DNA from: Erythrobacteraceae bacterium
Lineage (GTDB): Bacteria; Pseudomonadota; Alphaproteobacteria; Sphingomonadales; Sphingomonadaceae
Assembly (NCBI GenBank): GCA_027489065.1
Contig: JAIYAM010000054.1
Location: 1-63,147 of the forward strand
Direction: 5' to 3'
DNA: 63,147 nt
The position numbers were made by a program, and so were the translations under genes. Below, piece after piece: positions 35,550-46,188 of the stretch (position 1 is its first letter; the number at the start of each line of letters is the position of its first letter). The notes under the pieces were generated by a model. The model worked only from the letters and a program-made list of their open reading frames with translations. It searched no databases and was not told the origin of the DNA.

Positions 35550-37439
35550 TCAATGCCGCCCGAACAGCTTCTCGACGTCGTCCATGCTCAGCTTCACCCA
35601 TGTCGGCCGCCCGTGGTTGCATTGGCCTGACCTCGGCGTCGCTTCCATCTCGCGCAGCAACGCATTCATCTCGGCGACGCTGAGTGTGCGCCCCGCCCGC
35701 ACCGAGCCGTGGCAGGCCATCGTCGCCAGCACCAGTTCGAGCCGCTCGGCCAGCAGCAGAGCGCCGCTGTCCTCCTGCTTGCCGTGCTTGGCGATATCGT
35801 CGGCAAGGTCGCGCAGCAGTGCGGCGCTTTCGGCCTTGGGGAGCACGGCGGGGAGCGCGCGGACGAGCATGGCGGTAGGCCCGAAGCGCTCGATCACGAG
35901 ACCGTAACGCGCCAGCCCCTCGGCGGCGTCCTCCAGACGGTCGCAATCGACCTCGTCCATATCGACCACATCAGGCACCAACAAGGCTTGGCTGCGGCGC
36001 ACGCCCTCGTCCGCTCCGGCGGCGCGCAGGCGTTCGAGGACGAGGCGTTCGTGCGCGGCGTGCTGGTCGACCAGCACGAGGCCGTCAGCCGCCTCGGCGA
36101 CGATATAGGTGTTGGCGACCTGTCCGCGCGCGATGCCGAGGGGGTAGGCCTGCGCTTCGGCCGGAACGGGGGCGGCTTCCTCGGCGCGGCCCTGCGGTTG
36201 TGACCACGCCAGCGAAGCATCGCGCAACAATAGCCCCTCCCGCTCGCGGGAGGGGTTGGGGTGGGTACTTGCGGGCCAGGGTGGTGCTTGATCGCTTCCC
36301 ACCCCCAGCCCCTCCCGCAGGCGGGAGGGGAGAATCTCGCTTTGCGCGGCCACGGGCTCGCTGACCCACCGCCCCATGGCCGCGCGATCCGGTCCTTGCG
36401 CGCTGCGCCGGTCCCCTGTCGCCAGCGCCTGTCGTAGCCCCGATACGATGAACCCCCGCACCCCCGCCGAATCCCGGAAGCGCACCTCGGTCTTTGCCGG
36501 GTGGACGTTCACATCGACATCCTGTGGCGGCAGGTCGAGGAACAGTGCGAGCACCGCGTGCCGATCGCGCGCAAGCATGTCGGCATAGGCCCCGCGCACC
36601 GCGCCGACCAGCAGCCGGTCCTTAACCGGACGGCCGTTGACGAAGAGGTACTGGTGGTCGGCGACACCGCGGTTCCAGGTCGGCAGGCCTGCGACGCCGG
36701 TCAGGCGCATCACGCCGAAGGGCGTCTCGCGGACCAGCTCGATGGGCACCGCGTTGTCCTTCAGGTCGTGCGAAATGATCCGCGCCACGCGGGTCGGCAG
36801 CTCCTCGCCGGCCTGCAAGCTGAGGACGGTGCGCTTTCCCGCATCGCCGACCGTCTCCAGCGTGAAGCCCACATCCGGTCGCGCCATCGCGAGGCGGCGC
36901 ACCACATCGAGGCAGGCGGCATATTCGCTGCGGCCTGAGCGCAGGAACTTGCGGCGCGCGGGCACCTTGGCAAACAGCTCCTCGACCCGCACGCGGGTGC
37001 CGGGCGGGAGTGCGGCAGGCTCGTCGGCGAGCACCGCACCGTGATCGACCACGCGGCGCCAGCCCTCTCCCGCTTCCGCCTCGCGGCTCTCGATGGTGAG
37101 ACGCGCCACGCTGGCGATGCTCGGCAGGGCCTCGCCGCGGAAGCCCAGGGTGGTGACCAGCTCGATTGCGCCCTCGGGCCCGATCAGCGAATCGGGGAGC
37201 TTGGAGGTGGCATGGCGTTCCAGCGCCAGCGCGATGGCCTCGGGCGCCATGCCGCAGCCGTCGTCGACCACCTCGATGCGCTGCAAACCGCCGTCCGCCA
37301 GCACCACGCCGATTCGCCGCGCGCCTGCGTCGATCGCGTTCTCGACCAGCTCCTTGAGGGCGGCTGCCGGGCGTTCGACCACCTCGCCCGCGGCGATGCG
37401 GTTGACCAGATCAGAGGGCAGACGGCGGATTTGCGACAT
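35550..37439 (-). CDS. mutL: DNA mismatch repair protein MutL
   Basis: 629 residues. The N-terminal GHKL ATPase shows IAAGEVVERPAAALKELVENAIDAGA, DDGCGM and TLGFRGEALPSIASV; the C-terminal dimerisation domain shows LVLVDQHAAHERLVLERL. The endonuclease motif DQHAxxExxxxE is thus partly present. The linker between them (about residues 370-402) is encoded by a palindromic repeat element that reads through in frame. MutL couples MutS mismatch recognition to downstream repair. Confidence 0.95.
   Translation of the reverse strand: MSQIRRLPSDLVNRIAAGEVVERPAAALKELVENAIDAGARRIGVVLADGGLQRIEVVDDGCGMAPEAIALALERHATSKLPDSLIGPEGAIELVTTLGFRGEALPSIASVARLTIESREAEAGEGWRRVVDHGAVLADEPAALPPGTRVRVEELFAKVPARRKFLRSGRSEYAACLDVVRRLAMARPDVGFTLETVGDAGKRTVLSLQAGEELPTRVARIISHDLKDNAVPIELVRETPFGVMRLTGVAGLPTWNRGVADHQYLFVNGRPVKDRLLVGAVRGAYADMLARDRHAVLALFLDLPPQDVDVNVHPAKTEVRFRDSAGVRGFIVSGLRQALATGDRRSAQGPDRAAMGRWVSEPVAAQSEILPSRLREGLGVGSDQAPPWPASTHPNPSREREGLLLRDASLAWSQPQGRAEEAAPVPAEAQAYPLGIARGQVANTYIVAEAADGLVLVDQHAAHERLVLERLRAAGADEGVRRSQALLVPDVVDMDEVDCDRLEDAAEGLARYGLVIERFGPTAMLVRALPAVLPKAESAALLRDLADDIAKHGKQEDSGALLLAERLELVLATMACHGSVRAGRTLSVAEMNALLREMEATPRSGQCNHGRPTWVKLSMDDVEKLFGRH
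36234..36330 (-). repeat. In-frame palindromic element inside mutL
   Basis: Two inverted copies of a 33-base unit. Each unit starts with its own hairpin (CCCCTCCCGC-TC-GCGGGAGGGG and CCCCTCCCGC-AG-GCGGGAGGGG), flanked by GTTGGGGTGGG and CCCACCCCCAG. On the mutL strand it reads LREGLGVGSDQAPP then THPNPSREREGLLL without stop. It falls in the flexible linker of MutL. The look is of a dispersed repeat tolerated as coding sequence. Confidence 0.8.
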
Positions 37440-37565
37440 TTGCCGCCACGCTAGCGATGGGCGGACACGATTTCGAGGGGAATGCCCAAGAAATCACCTC
37501 GGCGGTGGACAAATATTTTGGCCTTTTGCCCGCAGATTCGCTAGGCGCGCGGTGTCATGTCATAA

Positions 37566-38690
<1,125 letters not shown>

Positions 38691-38725
38691 CACGCGCGCA
38701 CGTCATCCAGAAGGGACTCTAAGCC

Positions 38726-39682
38726 ATGGCGCCCCCCTCTTCGCGCCGCTCGGGCTTTTCGAAGAAGGCGCAGTACTCGCTGTTCACCGGCTATCTGCTG
38801 GCGGGGGCGTGCGCTTTGCTCGGCCTCGGACTGCTGGTGCTGTCGCTGTGGCAGCCCGCCGCCTTCGCGCCCGTGCGCGGATTGGCGACCGACGTGGTCG
38901 CGCCCGCCGGTCAGGTTGCCGCTACGACCCGCTCGGGCTCGCAGGGTGTGCTTGCGAGCATTGCGGGCTATTTCGGCGCCGGGCGCCAGAACGCCGAACT
39001 GCGCCGCGAGGTCGAGATCGCCCGCATCCGTCTCGCCGAGGCCGAGGCGGTCAAGGCCGAGAACCGGCGCCTCAAATCCCTGCTCGGCCTCAACGAAGGC
39101 ATTACCAAGCCCGTCGCCGTCGCACGCCTCGTCGGTTCGACCGCCACCAGCGGGCGGCGCCTTGCCTATATCAGCGCGGGCGCCAGCGACGGTGTTCTCC
39201 CGGGCATGCCGGTGCTGTCCGAGCGCGGGGTCATCGGCCGTGTGCTCGAGACCGGGCGCAGCTCCGCCCGCGTGCTGCTGCTCACCGACAGCGAGAGCGT
39301 GCTGCCGGTCCGCCGCGCCACCGACAATGTCATCGCTTTCGCCGAAGGACGCGGCGACGGGCTGCTGCGCATCCGCCTCGTCAACCTCGGCGTGAACCCG
39401 CTCAAGGTCGGTGACACGATGGTGACGAGCGGCGCGGGCGGCTATTACCGCTCGGGCGTCGCGGTCGCGGTGATCGATACGATCACGCCCGACGGCGGCA
39501 TCGCACGGCTCGTCGCGGAACCGGGCGCCACCAATTACGTCGCGGTCGAACCGATCGCGCAGGCCGCCGCCATCGAGACGCTCGAAGCGGCCGAGCGCCC
39601 CGCACCGGCGCCTTCCCCCTCGCCGTCGCGCAAGCCGGTGGCTTCGAGCTCCGCGTCGGTTCCGCTCGAAACGGTCGACTGA
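38726..39682 (+). CDS. mreC: Rod shape-determining protein MreC
   Basis: 318 residues: one N-terminal membrane anchor (about 20-42), a coiled coil (NAELRREVEIARIRLAEAEAV), then the two beta domains with VIGRVLETG and TSGAGGYYRSGVAV, and a Pro/Ser-rich tail. It is a periplasmic scaffold linking MreB to PBP2. The TGA overlaps the mreD ATG by one base. Confidence 0.95.
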   Translation: MAPPSSRRSGFSKKAQYSLFTGYLLAGACALLGLGLLVLSLWQPAAFAPVRGLATDVVAPAGQVAATTRSGSQGVLASIAGYFGAGRQNAELRREVEIARIRLAEAEAVKAENRRLKSLLGLNEGITKPVAVARLVGSTATSGRRLAYISAGASDGVLPGMPVLSERGVIGRVLETGRSSARVLLLTDSESVLPVRRATDNVIAFAEGRGDGLLRIRLVNLGVNPLKVGDTMVTSGAGGYYRSGVAVAVIDTITPDGGIARLVAEPGATNYVAVEPIAQAAAIETLEAAERPAPAPSPSPSRKPVASSSASVPLETVD

Positions 39683-40236
39683 TGGAGCGGCTCGATCCCC
39701 GCGCCCGCTCGGACATGTACGGTCGGCGCATCAACCGCGCGCCCTCGCCGTGGCGCGCGCGCAGCTTGCCCTATGTCACGATCATGCTCGGATCGTTGCT
39801 GCCGACGCTGCTGATCGCCGACCTGATGCCGCTGAGTCCGCCCTTCGGCCTGCTGATGCTGCTCGGATGGCGGATGGTGCGCCCCGGCCTCCTGCCCTTG
39901 TGGGCCGGCGCGCCGCTGGGGGCTTTCGATGATCTGTTCAGCGGCCAGCCCTTCGGCAGCGCGATCCTGCTGTGGTCGCTGGCGATGATCGCGATCGAGA
40001 TGATCGAAACGCGTTTCCCATGGCGCGGGTTCTGGCAGGATTGGTTCACCGGCAGCGTCATCGCCCTTGTGTACTGGATCGTCTCGCTGCTCGTCTCGGG
40101 CGCCCGCTTGACCCCGGAACTGCTTGCCGTGGCCCTGCCGCAGGCCCTGCTGTCGGTGCTGCTCTACCCGATCGTCGCGAGGCTGGTCTCCGGGCTTGAC
40201 CGGTTCCGCCTTGCCCGGGCGCGGAAGATCGACTGA
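39682..40236 (+). CDS. mreD: Rod shape-determining protein MreD
   Basis: 184 residues with about five membrane segments and the conserved LMLLGWRMVRPGLLPLWAGA and FDDLFSGQPFGSAI region. It belongs to the MreBCD complex. Start and stop both share bases with neighbours (TGATG), indicating tight coupling with mreC and mrdA. Confidence 0.92.
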   Translation: MERLDPRARSDMYGRRINRAPSPWRARSLPYVTIMLGSLLPTLLIADLMPLSPPFGLLMLLGWRMVRPGLLPLWAGAPLGAFDDLFSGQPFGSAILLWSLAMIAIEMIETRFPWRGFWQDWFTGSVIALVYWIVSLLVSGARLTPELLAVALPQALLSVLLYPIVARLVSGLDRFRLARARKID

Positions 40237-42386
40237 TGAAGATCCCGTTCCTCGGCGATGGACCCGGACGCAAACCGCGCATGATCAGCGCCTCGATCCT
40301 GCGGGACAGCTTCGAGCGGCGCGCCGTGGTGATCGGCGCGTTTCAGGGCACCATCGGCGTGCTGCTCGCGCTGCGGCTCGGCTATCTTTCGATTGCCGAG
40401 AACGAGAAATACCGCCTCGAATCCGAGAGCAACCGCGTCAACCTCAGCCTGATCCCGCCGCGCCGGGGCTGGATTCTCGACCGTGACGGAGCGCCGCTCG
40501 CCTCGAACCGCGCCGATTTCCGCGTCGATCTCATCCCCGAGCGTCTCCAGAATGCCGAAGAGACGATCGACCGCTTGGGAGCACTTCTCTCGCTCGAGCC
40601 TGCGCGCATCGCCGACATCAAGGACAAGGTCGCCAGCGCGCGCGGTTTCCAGCCCGTCGAGGTTTCGAGCGGTCTGCGCTACGAACAGTTCGCCGCGCTC
40701 AGCGTGCGTCTTCCGGAGTTTCCGGGCGTGGTCCCGCAGCGCGGCTTCTCGCGCTTCTATTCGACCGCCTCGAGCGTCGGCCACCTGATCGGCTATGTCG
40801 GCCCCGCCTCGTCCGAGGAATACGAGAAGGACCCCAATCCGCTGCTCATCACGCCGGGCTACAAGATCGGCAAGGACGGGATGGAAAAGCAGTTCGAGAA
40901 GGAATTGCGCGGCATTCCCGGCGCGCGCCGGGTCGAGGTCACGGCCTCTGGCCGGATCGTGCGCGACCTGGAGACGCGCGAGGATGTTCAGGGCAATCCG
41001 GTGCGCCTGACCATCGACGGGCCGCTTCAGGACTATGCGGCGCGGCGCATCGGACTCGAAAGCGGGTCGGTGGTGATCATGGATTGCCGCTCCGGCGATC
41101 TTCTGTGCATGGCTTCGATGCCGAGTTTCGATCCCAATTCCTTCTCCGACGGGATCGGCGGGGTCGAATACGCGATGCTGCGCGACGACGAGCGCGTGCC
41201 GCTGCGCAACAAGGTGCTGAAGGGCCTCTATCCCCCCGGCTCCACCGTCAAGCCGATGGTCTCGATGGCGCTGATGAAGGCCGGGGTGGACCCCGAGGAA
41301 ACCGTGTTCTGCGGCGGGGGCCTCAGGGTCGGCAATCGCGTGTTCGGCTGCTGGAACCGGCGCGGGCACGGCGCGGTCAATATGGCCAAGGGCATCTACC
41401 AGAGCTGCGACGTCTATTTCTATGCGATGGCCCAGCGGGTCGGGATGGACCCGATCGCAGCCATGGCGCGGCGCTGCGGGCTGGGACAGGAGTTTCCCCT
41501 CCCGGTCACCAGCCAGTTCTTCGGAACCGTTCCCGATCCGGCGTGGAAAATGAACAAGTGGGGCCGCGAGTGGCAGGCCTTCGACACCGTCAACGCGACC
41601 ATCGGCCAGGGCTACATGCTGGCGAGCCCGCTGCAGCTGGCGGTGATGGCATCGCGGATCGCCACCGGCCGCCACGTCATGCCGCGCCTTACCATGGATA
41701 CCAAGCCCAAGGGCTTCGACGACATCGACTTCCCGATCGAGCAGGTCGAGTATGTCCGCAAGGCGATGAGCGACGTGGTCAACGGCCCTGGCACCGCCGG
41801 ACGCGCGCGCCTGCCGATCGACAACGTGTTGATCGCCGGCAAAACCGGCACGGCGCAGGTCGTCTCGCTGTCGATCTCCAACGGCAAGTCCGGTCCGTGG
41901 AAATACCGTGACCACGGGCTGTTCATCTTCTTCGCCCCCTATGACAACCCGCGCTATGCGGGCGCGGTGGTGATCGAGCACGGCGGCGGCTCGGGTTCGG
42001 CCTACCCGATCGCGCGCGACGTGATGACCTACCTGTTCGATCCCACCAAGGGGTTGGAGGCGCTGGCCGCGCTCGAAGCGGGCTGGGGCGGCACCGCGCA
42101 GCAGCGGCTCGAAGCGCGCTACGCTGCCTATGCCGCCGAGCGCGGGGCCACGGTCAGCCGCCCGCCGCGCCGCGACGAGGAGATTTTCGACCGGGTCGAG
42201 GCCGAGGCGCGCCGCGCCGCAACCCAGACCGATGCGATTGCCGATCAGGTGATCGCCCCGCGCCCGGAAGCCAACCCGTCGGGCACGCCGCCAGGGGCTG
42301 CGGCCGCGCCGCAAGCGCCTGCCGCTGCACCGCCCCCTGCCCCCGCGCCGGCAGCACCGGCCGCGGCCCCGGAGATCGGCCAATGA
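40236..42386 (+). CDS. mrdA: Penicillin-binding protein 2 (elongation transpeptidase)
   Basis: 716 residues: short cytoplasmic tail, one membrane anchor (about 29-48), PBP dimerisation domain, and transpeptidase domain with SxxK in PPGSTVKPM (Ser336), SxN-type SCD (Ser390) and KTG in AGKTGTAQ (Lys536). It crosslinks lateral-wall peptidoglycan. The last 90 residues are an Ala/Pro-rich low-complexity tail, longer than in E. coli PBP2. Overlaps rodA by four bases. Confidence 0.96.
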   Translation: MKIPFLGDGPGRKPRMISASILRDSFERRAVVIGAFQGTIGVLLALRLGYLSIAENEKYRLESESNRVNLSLIPPRRGWILDRDGAPLASNRADFRVDLIPERLQNAEETIDRLGALLSLEPARIADIKDKVASARGFQPVEVSSGLRYEQFAALSVRLPEFPGVVPQRGFSRFYSTASSVGHLIGYVGPASSEEYEKDPNPLLITPGYKIGKDGMEKQFEKELRGIPGARRVEVTASGRIVRDLETREDVQGNPVRLTIDGPLQDYAARRIGLESGSVVIMDCRSGDLLCMASMPSFDPNSFSDGIGGVEYAMLRDDERVPLRNKVLKGLYPPGSTVKPMVSMALMKAGVDPEETVFCGGGLRVGNRVFGCWNRRGHGAVNMAKGIYQSCDVYFYAMAQRVGMDPIAAMARRCGLGQEFPLPVTSQFFGTVPDPAWKMNKWGREWQAFDTVNATIGQGYMLASPLQLAVMASRIATGRHVMPRLTMDTKPKGFDDIDFPIEQVEYVRKAMSDVVNGPGTAGRARLPIDNVLIAGKTGTAQVVSLSISNGKSGPWKYRDHGLFIFFAPYDNPRYAGAVVIEHGGGSGSAYPIARDVMTYLFDPTKGLEALAALEAGWGGTAQQRLEARYAAYAAERGATVSRPPRRDEEIFDRVEAEARRAATQTDAIADQVIAPRPEANPSGTPPGAAAAPQAPAAAPPPAPAPAAPAAAPEIGQ

Positions 42387-43516
42387 ACACGCTTGGCGCC
42401 CGCGGGATCGTCCCCGAGCCGATCGCCCGCCTCCCCTGGGAGATGCTGATCCCGCTGGTGCTGCTGACCAGTTTCGGCGGGCTCGTGCTCTATTCGGCGG
42501 GCGGCGGGGCGATGATGCCCTTCGCCCTCCCCCATTTCATCCGTTTCCTCGTCTTCTCGGTGATGACCGCGATCATCGCCTCGCTCCCGCGTGAGGCAGT
42601 GCGAATGCTGACCTATCCCGCCTACACGGCGGTGCTTCTCATGCTGTTGGCGGTGGAGATCGTCGGCCAGGTCGGCGGCGGGAGCCAGCGCTGGCTCGAA
42701 CTCGGCCCGATACGCATCCAGCCTTCCGAGCTGATGAAGCCGGCCGTGGTGCTGGCGATGGCGCGTTTCTACGAGACGCTGCCATCGGGCATGATCGGAT
42801 CGTGGCGATCGGTATTGCCTTCGGGGATGCTGATCGTGCTGCCGATCGGCCTCGTCCTGCTTCAGCCCGATCTCGGCACTTCGATCGCGATCGCCTTTGG
42901 CGGCGTGGTGGTGATGTTCCTCGCGGGACTGCCGCTGTGGTGGTTCCTGTCCGCCGCGGGTGCGGGGATCGCGGCCATCCCGGTGGTCTACTTCTTCCTG
43001 CTCCACGACTACCAGCGCGCCCGGATCACGACCTTCCTCGACCCCGAGAACGATCCGCTCGGCGCAGGCTACCACATCGCGCAGTCGAAGATCGCGATCG
43101 GATCGGGCGGATTGTTCGGCAAGGGCTTCAACAACGGCACGCAGAGCCACCTCAACTACCTGCCCGAACCGCACACCGACTTCGTGTTCGCTTCCATGGC
43201 CGAGGAGTGGGGGCTGGTCGGCGGCGTCTTCGTGCTCGCCATGTACACGCTGATCCTGCGCTGGGGCTGGAAGGTCGCGGCTGAGGCCCAGGACCGCTTC
43301 TGCGCGCTGCTCGCCGCCGGCGCGACCGCAACGATCTTCTTCTACATCGCGATCAACCTGCTGATGGTGATGGGCATGGCTCCGGCCAAGGGCATCCCCC
43401 TGCCGTGGATGAGCCACGGAGGCAGCTCGATGATGACCAACATGATCTGCATCGGCCTCTTGATGATGGTCGACCGCTGGAACCGCAACGCCCCGCGCCG
43501 GGGTCTGACATTCTGA
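42383..43516 (+). CDS. rodA: Rod shape-determining protein RodA (peptidoglycan glycosyltransferase)
   Basis: 377-residue SEDS protein with about ten membrane segments. Signature stretches are RIQPSELMKPAVVLAMARFYE, LQPDLGTSIAI, NYLPEPHTDFVFASMAEEWG and KGIPLPWMSHGGSSM. It polymerises glycan strands with PBP2. Last gene of the mre operon. Confidence 0.96.
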   Translation: MNTLGARGIVPEPIARLPWEMLIPLVLLTSFGGLVLYSAGGGAMMPFALPHFIRFLVFSVMTAIIASLPREAVRMLTYPAYTAVLLMLLAVEIVGQVGGGSQRWLELGPIRIQPSELMKPAVVLAMARFYETLPSGMIGSWRSVLPSGMLIVLPIGLVLLQPDLGTSIAIAFGGVVVMFLAGLPLWWFLSAAGAGIAAIPVVYFFLLHDYQRARITTFLDPENDPLGAGYHIAQSKIAIGSGGLFGKGFNNGTQSHLNYLPEPHTDFVFASMAEEWGLVGGVFVLAMYTLILRWGWKVAAEAQDRFCALLAAGATATIFFYIAINLLMVMGMAPAKGIPLPWMSHGGSSMMTNMICIGLLMMVDRWNRNAPRRGLTF

Positions 43517-43637
43517 CGACGATTTCGCGCGATTAGGGCCTTGCCACAACAGTTGGACGCGCTAAATGCAGCGCCTCACGCGAATCGGGACACGGCGTTT
43601 GCGCCGCCCCGGATCGCAATTCCGGCCAGTTCGGAAT

Positions 43638-43713
<76 letters not shown>

Positions 43714-43799
43714 TTCTTCTCCTTTGCATGAACATGTCAAAGTCCCCCTCTCGGGGATGGCTCCCTATCGACAGATGTCGCCTTGCGGCTCGGCAGGAA

Positions 43800-43929
43800 G
43801 GAGTCGAGATCGACGGCCACGACGTGGCAGGATCGGGCACAAGGACCCTCACCTGCCAACCCTGCTCGATCAGCAGGCTGACGAGGTGACTCCGGATGTT
43901 TCCGTGCCACCGGTCATGACTCTGCTCAT
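43800..43929 (-). pseudogene. Frameshifted fragment of NAD(P)-binding epimerase/NmrA-type gene
   Basis: Minus-strand frames give MSRVMTGGT and, after a one-base loss near 43903, GNIRSHLVSLLIEQGWQVRV then LVPDPA. Joined, they match the Rossmann start TGGTGNIG...VRVLVRDP of extended SDR/NmrA proteins. The frame then loses similarity and runs into the tRNA. It starts 22 bases downstream of the alpha/beta hydrolase stop, so it was probably the last gene of that operon before being truncated. Confidence 0.6.
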
Positions 43930-43950
43930 TGGATCGCCCGCTCGAGGCGA

Positions 43951-44805
43951 TCAATTCAGAAGAAAATCGAGAATGAGGCCGGCGGTCTCTTCGGGCTGTT
44001 CGATGTTCGGGCAATGCCCACCATCATCGATCAGTGCGACCTTCCCACCGGTGATCTGGTTGACGAGCTCGTCAGCATAGCCGGGAAGACGCAATTTGTC
44101 GCGCGCGCCGGCAATGATGAGAGTGGAAACGCTGATGTTGCCGTACGGCGTCATGTCCGCTTGACCGAACTCGCTCCGGGCCGCTGTGTTGGGCGCCCGG
44201 AAGCGCGCTGCAGCAACGCTTTCCCACGCGCCAGGCATGATGCTGATTTGATGCCGGCGCTTTATGTAGGCTGGATCGCTGTACCACACCGGGTTCTCGA
44301 ATATGGCCATCAAGACCTCTTTCATAGACGCTTCGCTGCAGTCGTAATTCAGCAGCCGCTGTCGATGTTCGTTCATCGGCACAAAGCCGCCGCCGCTGAT
44401 CGCGACCATTCTGTCGATCGGAAGCCGGCAGGGCCTCTCGCTCGCCATCTGCAGCAGGAAGGCAGCCCCCATCGAATTGCCGACGAAATGAGCCTTGTCC
44501 AGCGCCATGACCTCCACAAAGCGGGCCATGTGCTGGAACATTCGCGCCCGTTTGCTCTCGAAGTCATGGATCTTCGCCGTTTCCCCAAATCCAAGCCAGT
44601 CAGGTGCTATGATCCGGAAATGCGGTGCAAGAAGCGGTATCAGATACTCCCAAGACAGTTCGGCACAGCCGCCGAATTCACCGCTATGGAATAGAACCAG
44701 CGGAGGTCCGTCACCTGCATCGAGATAGTGCGTGCGAACGCCATCGACCTCGATGAAACGGCTGCGATGGATATGCTCTACTGCCGGAACACATGGAGAG
44801 ACCAT
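43951..44805 (-). CDS. Alpha/beta hydrolase, meta-cleavage-product hydrolase-like
   Basis: 284 residues. Catalytic triad: Ser111 in FVGNSMGAAF, Asp236 in GARDKLRLPG, His264 in DDGGHCPNIEQPEE. The overall pattern (RIIAPDWLGFGET, NISVSTLIIAGARDK) is that of C-C bond hydrolases such as BphD and XylF, which split ring-opened aromatics; other esterases share it. In the island with an extradiol-type dioxygenase, which supports the catabolic role. Confidence 0.8.
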   Translation of the reverse strand: MVSPCVPAVEHIHRSRFIEVDGVRTHYLDAGDGPPLVLFHSGEFGGCAELSWEYLIPLLAPHFRIIAPDWLGFGETAKIHDFESKRARMFQHMARFVEVMALDKAHFVGNSMGAAFLLQMASERPCRLPIDRMVAISGGGFVPMNEHRQRLLNYDCSEASMKEVLMAIFENPVWYSDPAYIKRRHQISIMPGAWESVAAARFRAPNTAARSEFGQADMTPYGNISVSTLIIAGARDKLRLPGYADELVNQITGGKVALIDDGGHCPNIEQPEETAGLILDFLLN

Positions 44806-45084
44806 TTGAATTGAACACCTTTCCTTGGAAAAACCACGCCCCAGTCATTCCGATCAGAATTTGCTGACGCTTCGTCCCGCGCTGCCCAGGGCTCGTGTCT
44901 TCGGTTGCTTCGCCACAGGAGCAGACGATGCAGTCTTTATCGCGCTCCGCGCTCACTGGTGTCGCCTTGGAACTCATGTCCGGCGAAAACCCATAGGTTC
45001 CGTGCGCCAGATGAAGCCTGTTTCGTATTCACCGAAGGTCGCCGCTGCTGCGCCCCAATTGGCCGCAGGATGCGAGGGATCCTG

Positions 45085-46062
45085 TCACTGACCGTTGGAC
45101 GACTTTGCCTCCATGCCGGCGTCGACCAGCTTTTGCAGTCGCCACTGCAGGCATTCAGCCACATTGCTCCAGACATGCGTACGACTGTCGTCGACGATCT
45201 CTCCAATGTGATTGTCCACATCCTCAAGCGTGAGATCCAGCTTCGTGAAGCCTTCGGTCGTTGAGAGGACGTGGCGGAAAGTGTTGCCAGCGGCGGTTTC
45301 CAGTATCTCGCCGTTGAGGTTGCAGTTCTTGTGCACAAGCCAGGCGGCGACCGGCGCGAGTTTGTCCGCACTGAAATTGCGTGCCCACCAGGCCTCGTCG
45401 GACATGACAGATTCCGGATCTTCAGCGGCATCGGAACCGAAGAAGCCTTCGACCAGCAAACGTGTATAGGCCAGCACGCTCAGGGCATTGGACTTGATGT
45501 CGGCAGCACCCCCCTCGAATGAGAGCATTCGTGCAAGTCCAGCGGACGCCCATTTTGCGGAGCCGTAATGGCTCAGATCAGGCTGGCCTGCGAGCCCTGC
45601 CCCCGATGTGATGAACAGCAGGCGGCCATATTCCTGCTTCACCATGTGCGGCCAAGCAGCCTGCGTGACGAGCCACGGCCCATGATAATGGACCTCTGCC
45701 ATGCGACGGAAATGATCATAGTCGATGTCCGCAAAAGGCGTCCAGTCGCAGATCCCTGCATTGTTGATCAGGATGTCGATACGGCCATAGTTGTCGATTG
45801 CCGTGTTGACGATCGATGCAGCGCCGTCGACTGTTGTCACATCGCCATAGGAGGCGACTGCCGTGCCGCCGCTATCGGTGATTTCCTTCACCACGTCGTC
45901 GGCTGGAGAGAAATGAGCAGCATCCCCGGTCTGCGAAGAGGCCAAGTCGTTGACTACAACCCGCGCGCCGCGATCGGCGAGCAGGAGTGCAAACGCCCTG
46001 CCCACACCTCGCCCCGCGCCCGTGACAACGGCCACTTGACCGTCAAATCCCAGCTTAGCCAT
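45085..46062 (-). CDS. Short-chain dehydrogenase/reductase
   Basis: 325 residues. Cofactor loop VVTGAGRGVGRAFA, NNAG in LINNAGICDW, catalytic Ser in FITSGAGLAG, and YGSAK (Tyr/Lys pair). The Asp in VVVNDLA after strand 2 favours NAD. The C-terminal 80 residues extend beyond the core SDR fold, as in HSD17B4-like members. GGAGAGG precedes the ATG. In the island it may oxidise a hydroxy or dihydrodiol intermediate. A 279-base gap to the hydrolase gene shows no convincing frame. Confidence 0.87.
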   Translation of the reverse strand: MAKLGFDGQVAVVTGAGRGVGRAFALLLADRGARVVVNDLASSQTGDAAHFSPADDVVKEITDSGGTAVASYGDVTTVDGAASIVNTAIDNYGRIDILINNAGICDWTPFADIDYDHFRRMAEVHYHGPWLVTQAAWPHMVKQEYGRLLFITSGAGLAGQPDLSHYGSAKWASAGLARMLSFEGGAADIKSNALSVLAYTRLLVEGFFGSDAAEDPESVMSDEAWWARNFSADKLAPVAAWLVHKNCNLNGEILETAAGNTFRHVLSTTEGFTKLDLTLEDVDNHIGEIVDDSRTHVWSNVAECLQWRLQKLVDAGMEAKSSNGQ

Positions 46063-46188
46063 GTACTACCTCTCCAATGCGGCGTTCCGCCGTCTTTCCG
46101 GTTTATGAAATTCGCTATTCGTCGCGAGATAAGGGGCACCCAGAAATAAAGATCAGGGCTCCGCGCTGATACCCGGCCACGCCGGAAG

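Noticed and set aside
44711..44977. Short frame on the minus strand between the hydrolase and SDR genes
   Set aside because: Overlaps the hydrolase start, lacks a ribosome site, and its composition does not look coding.
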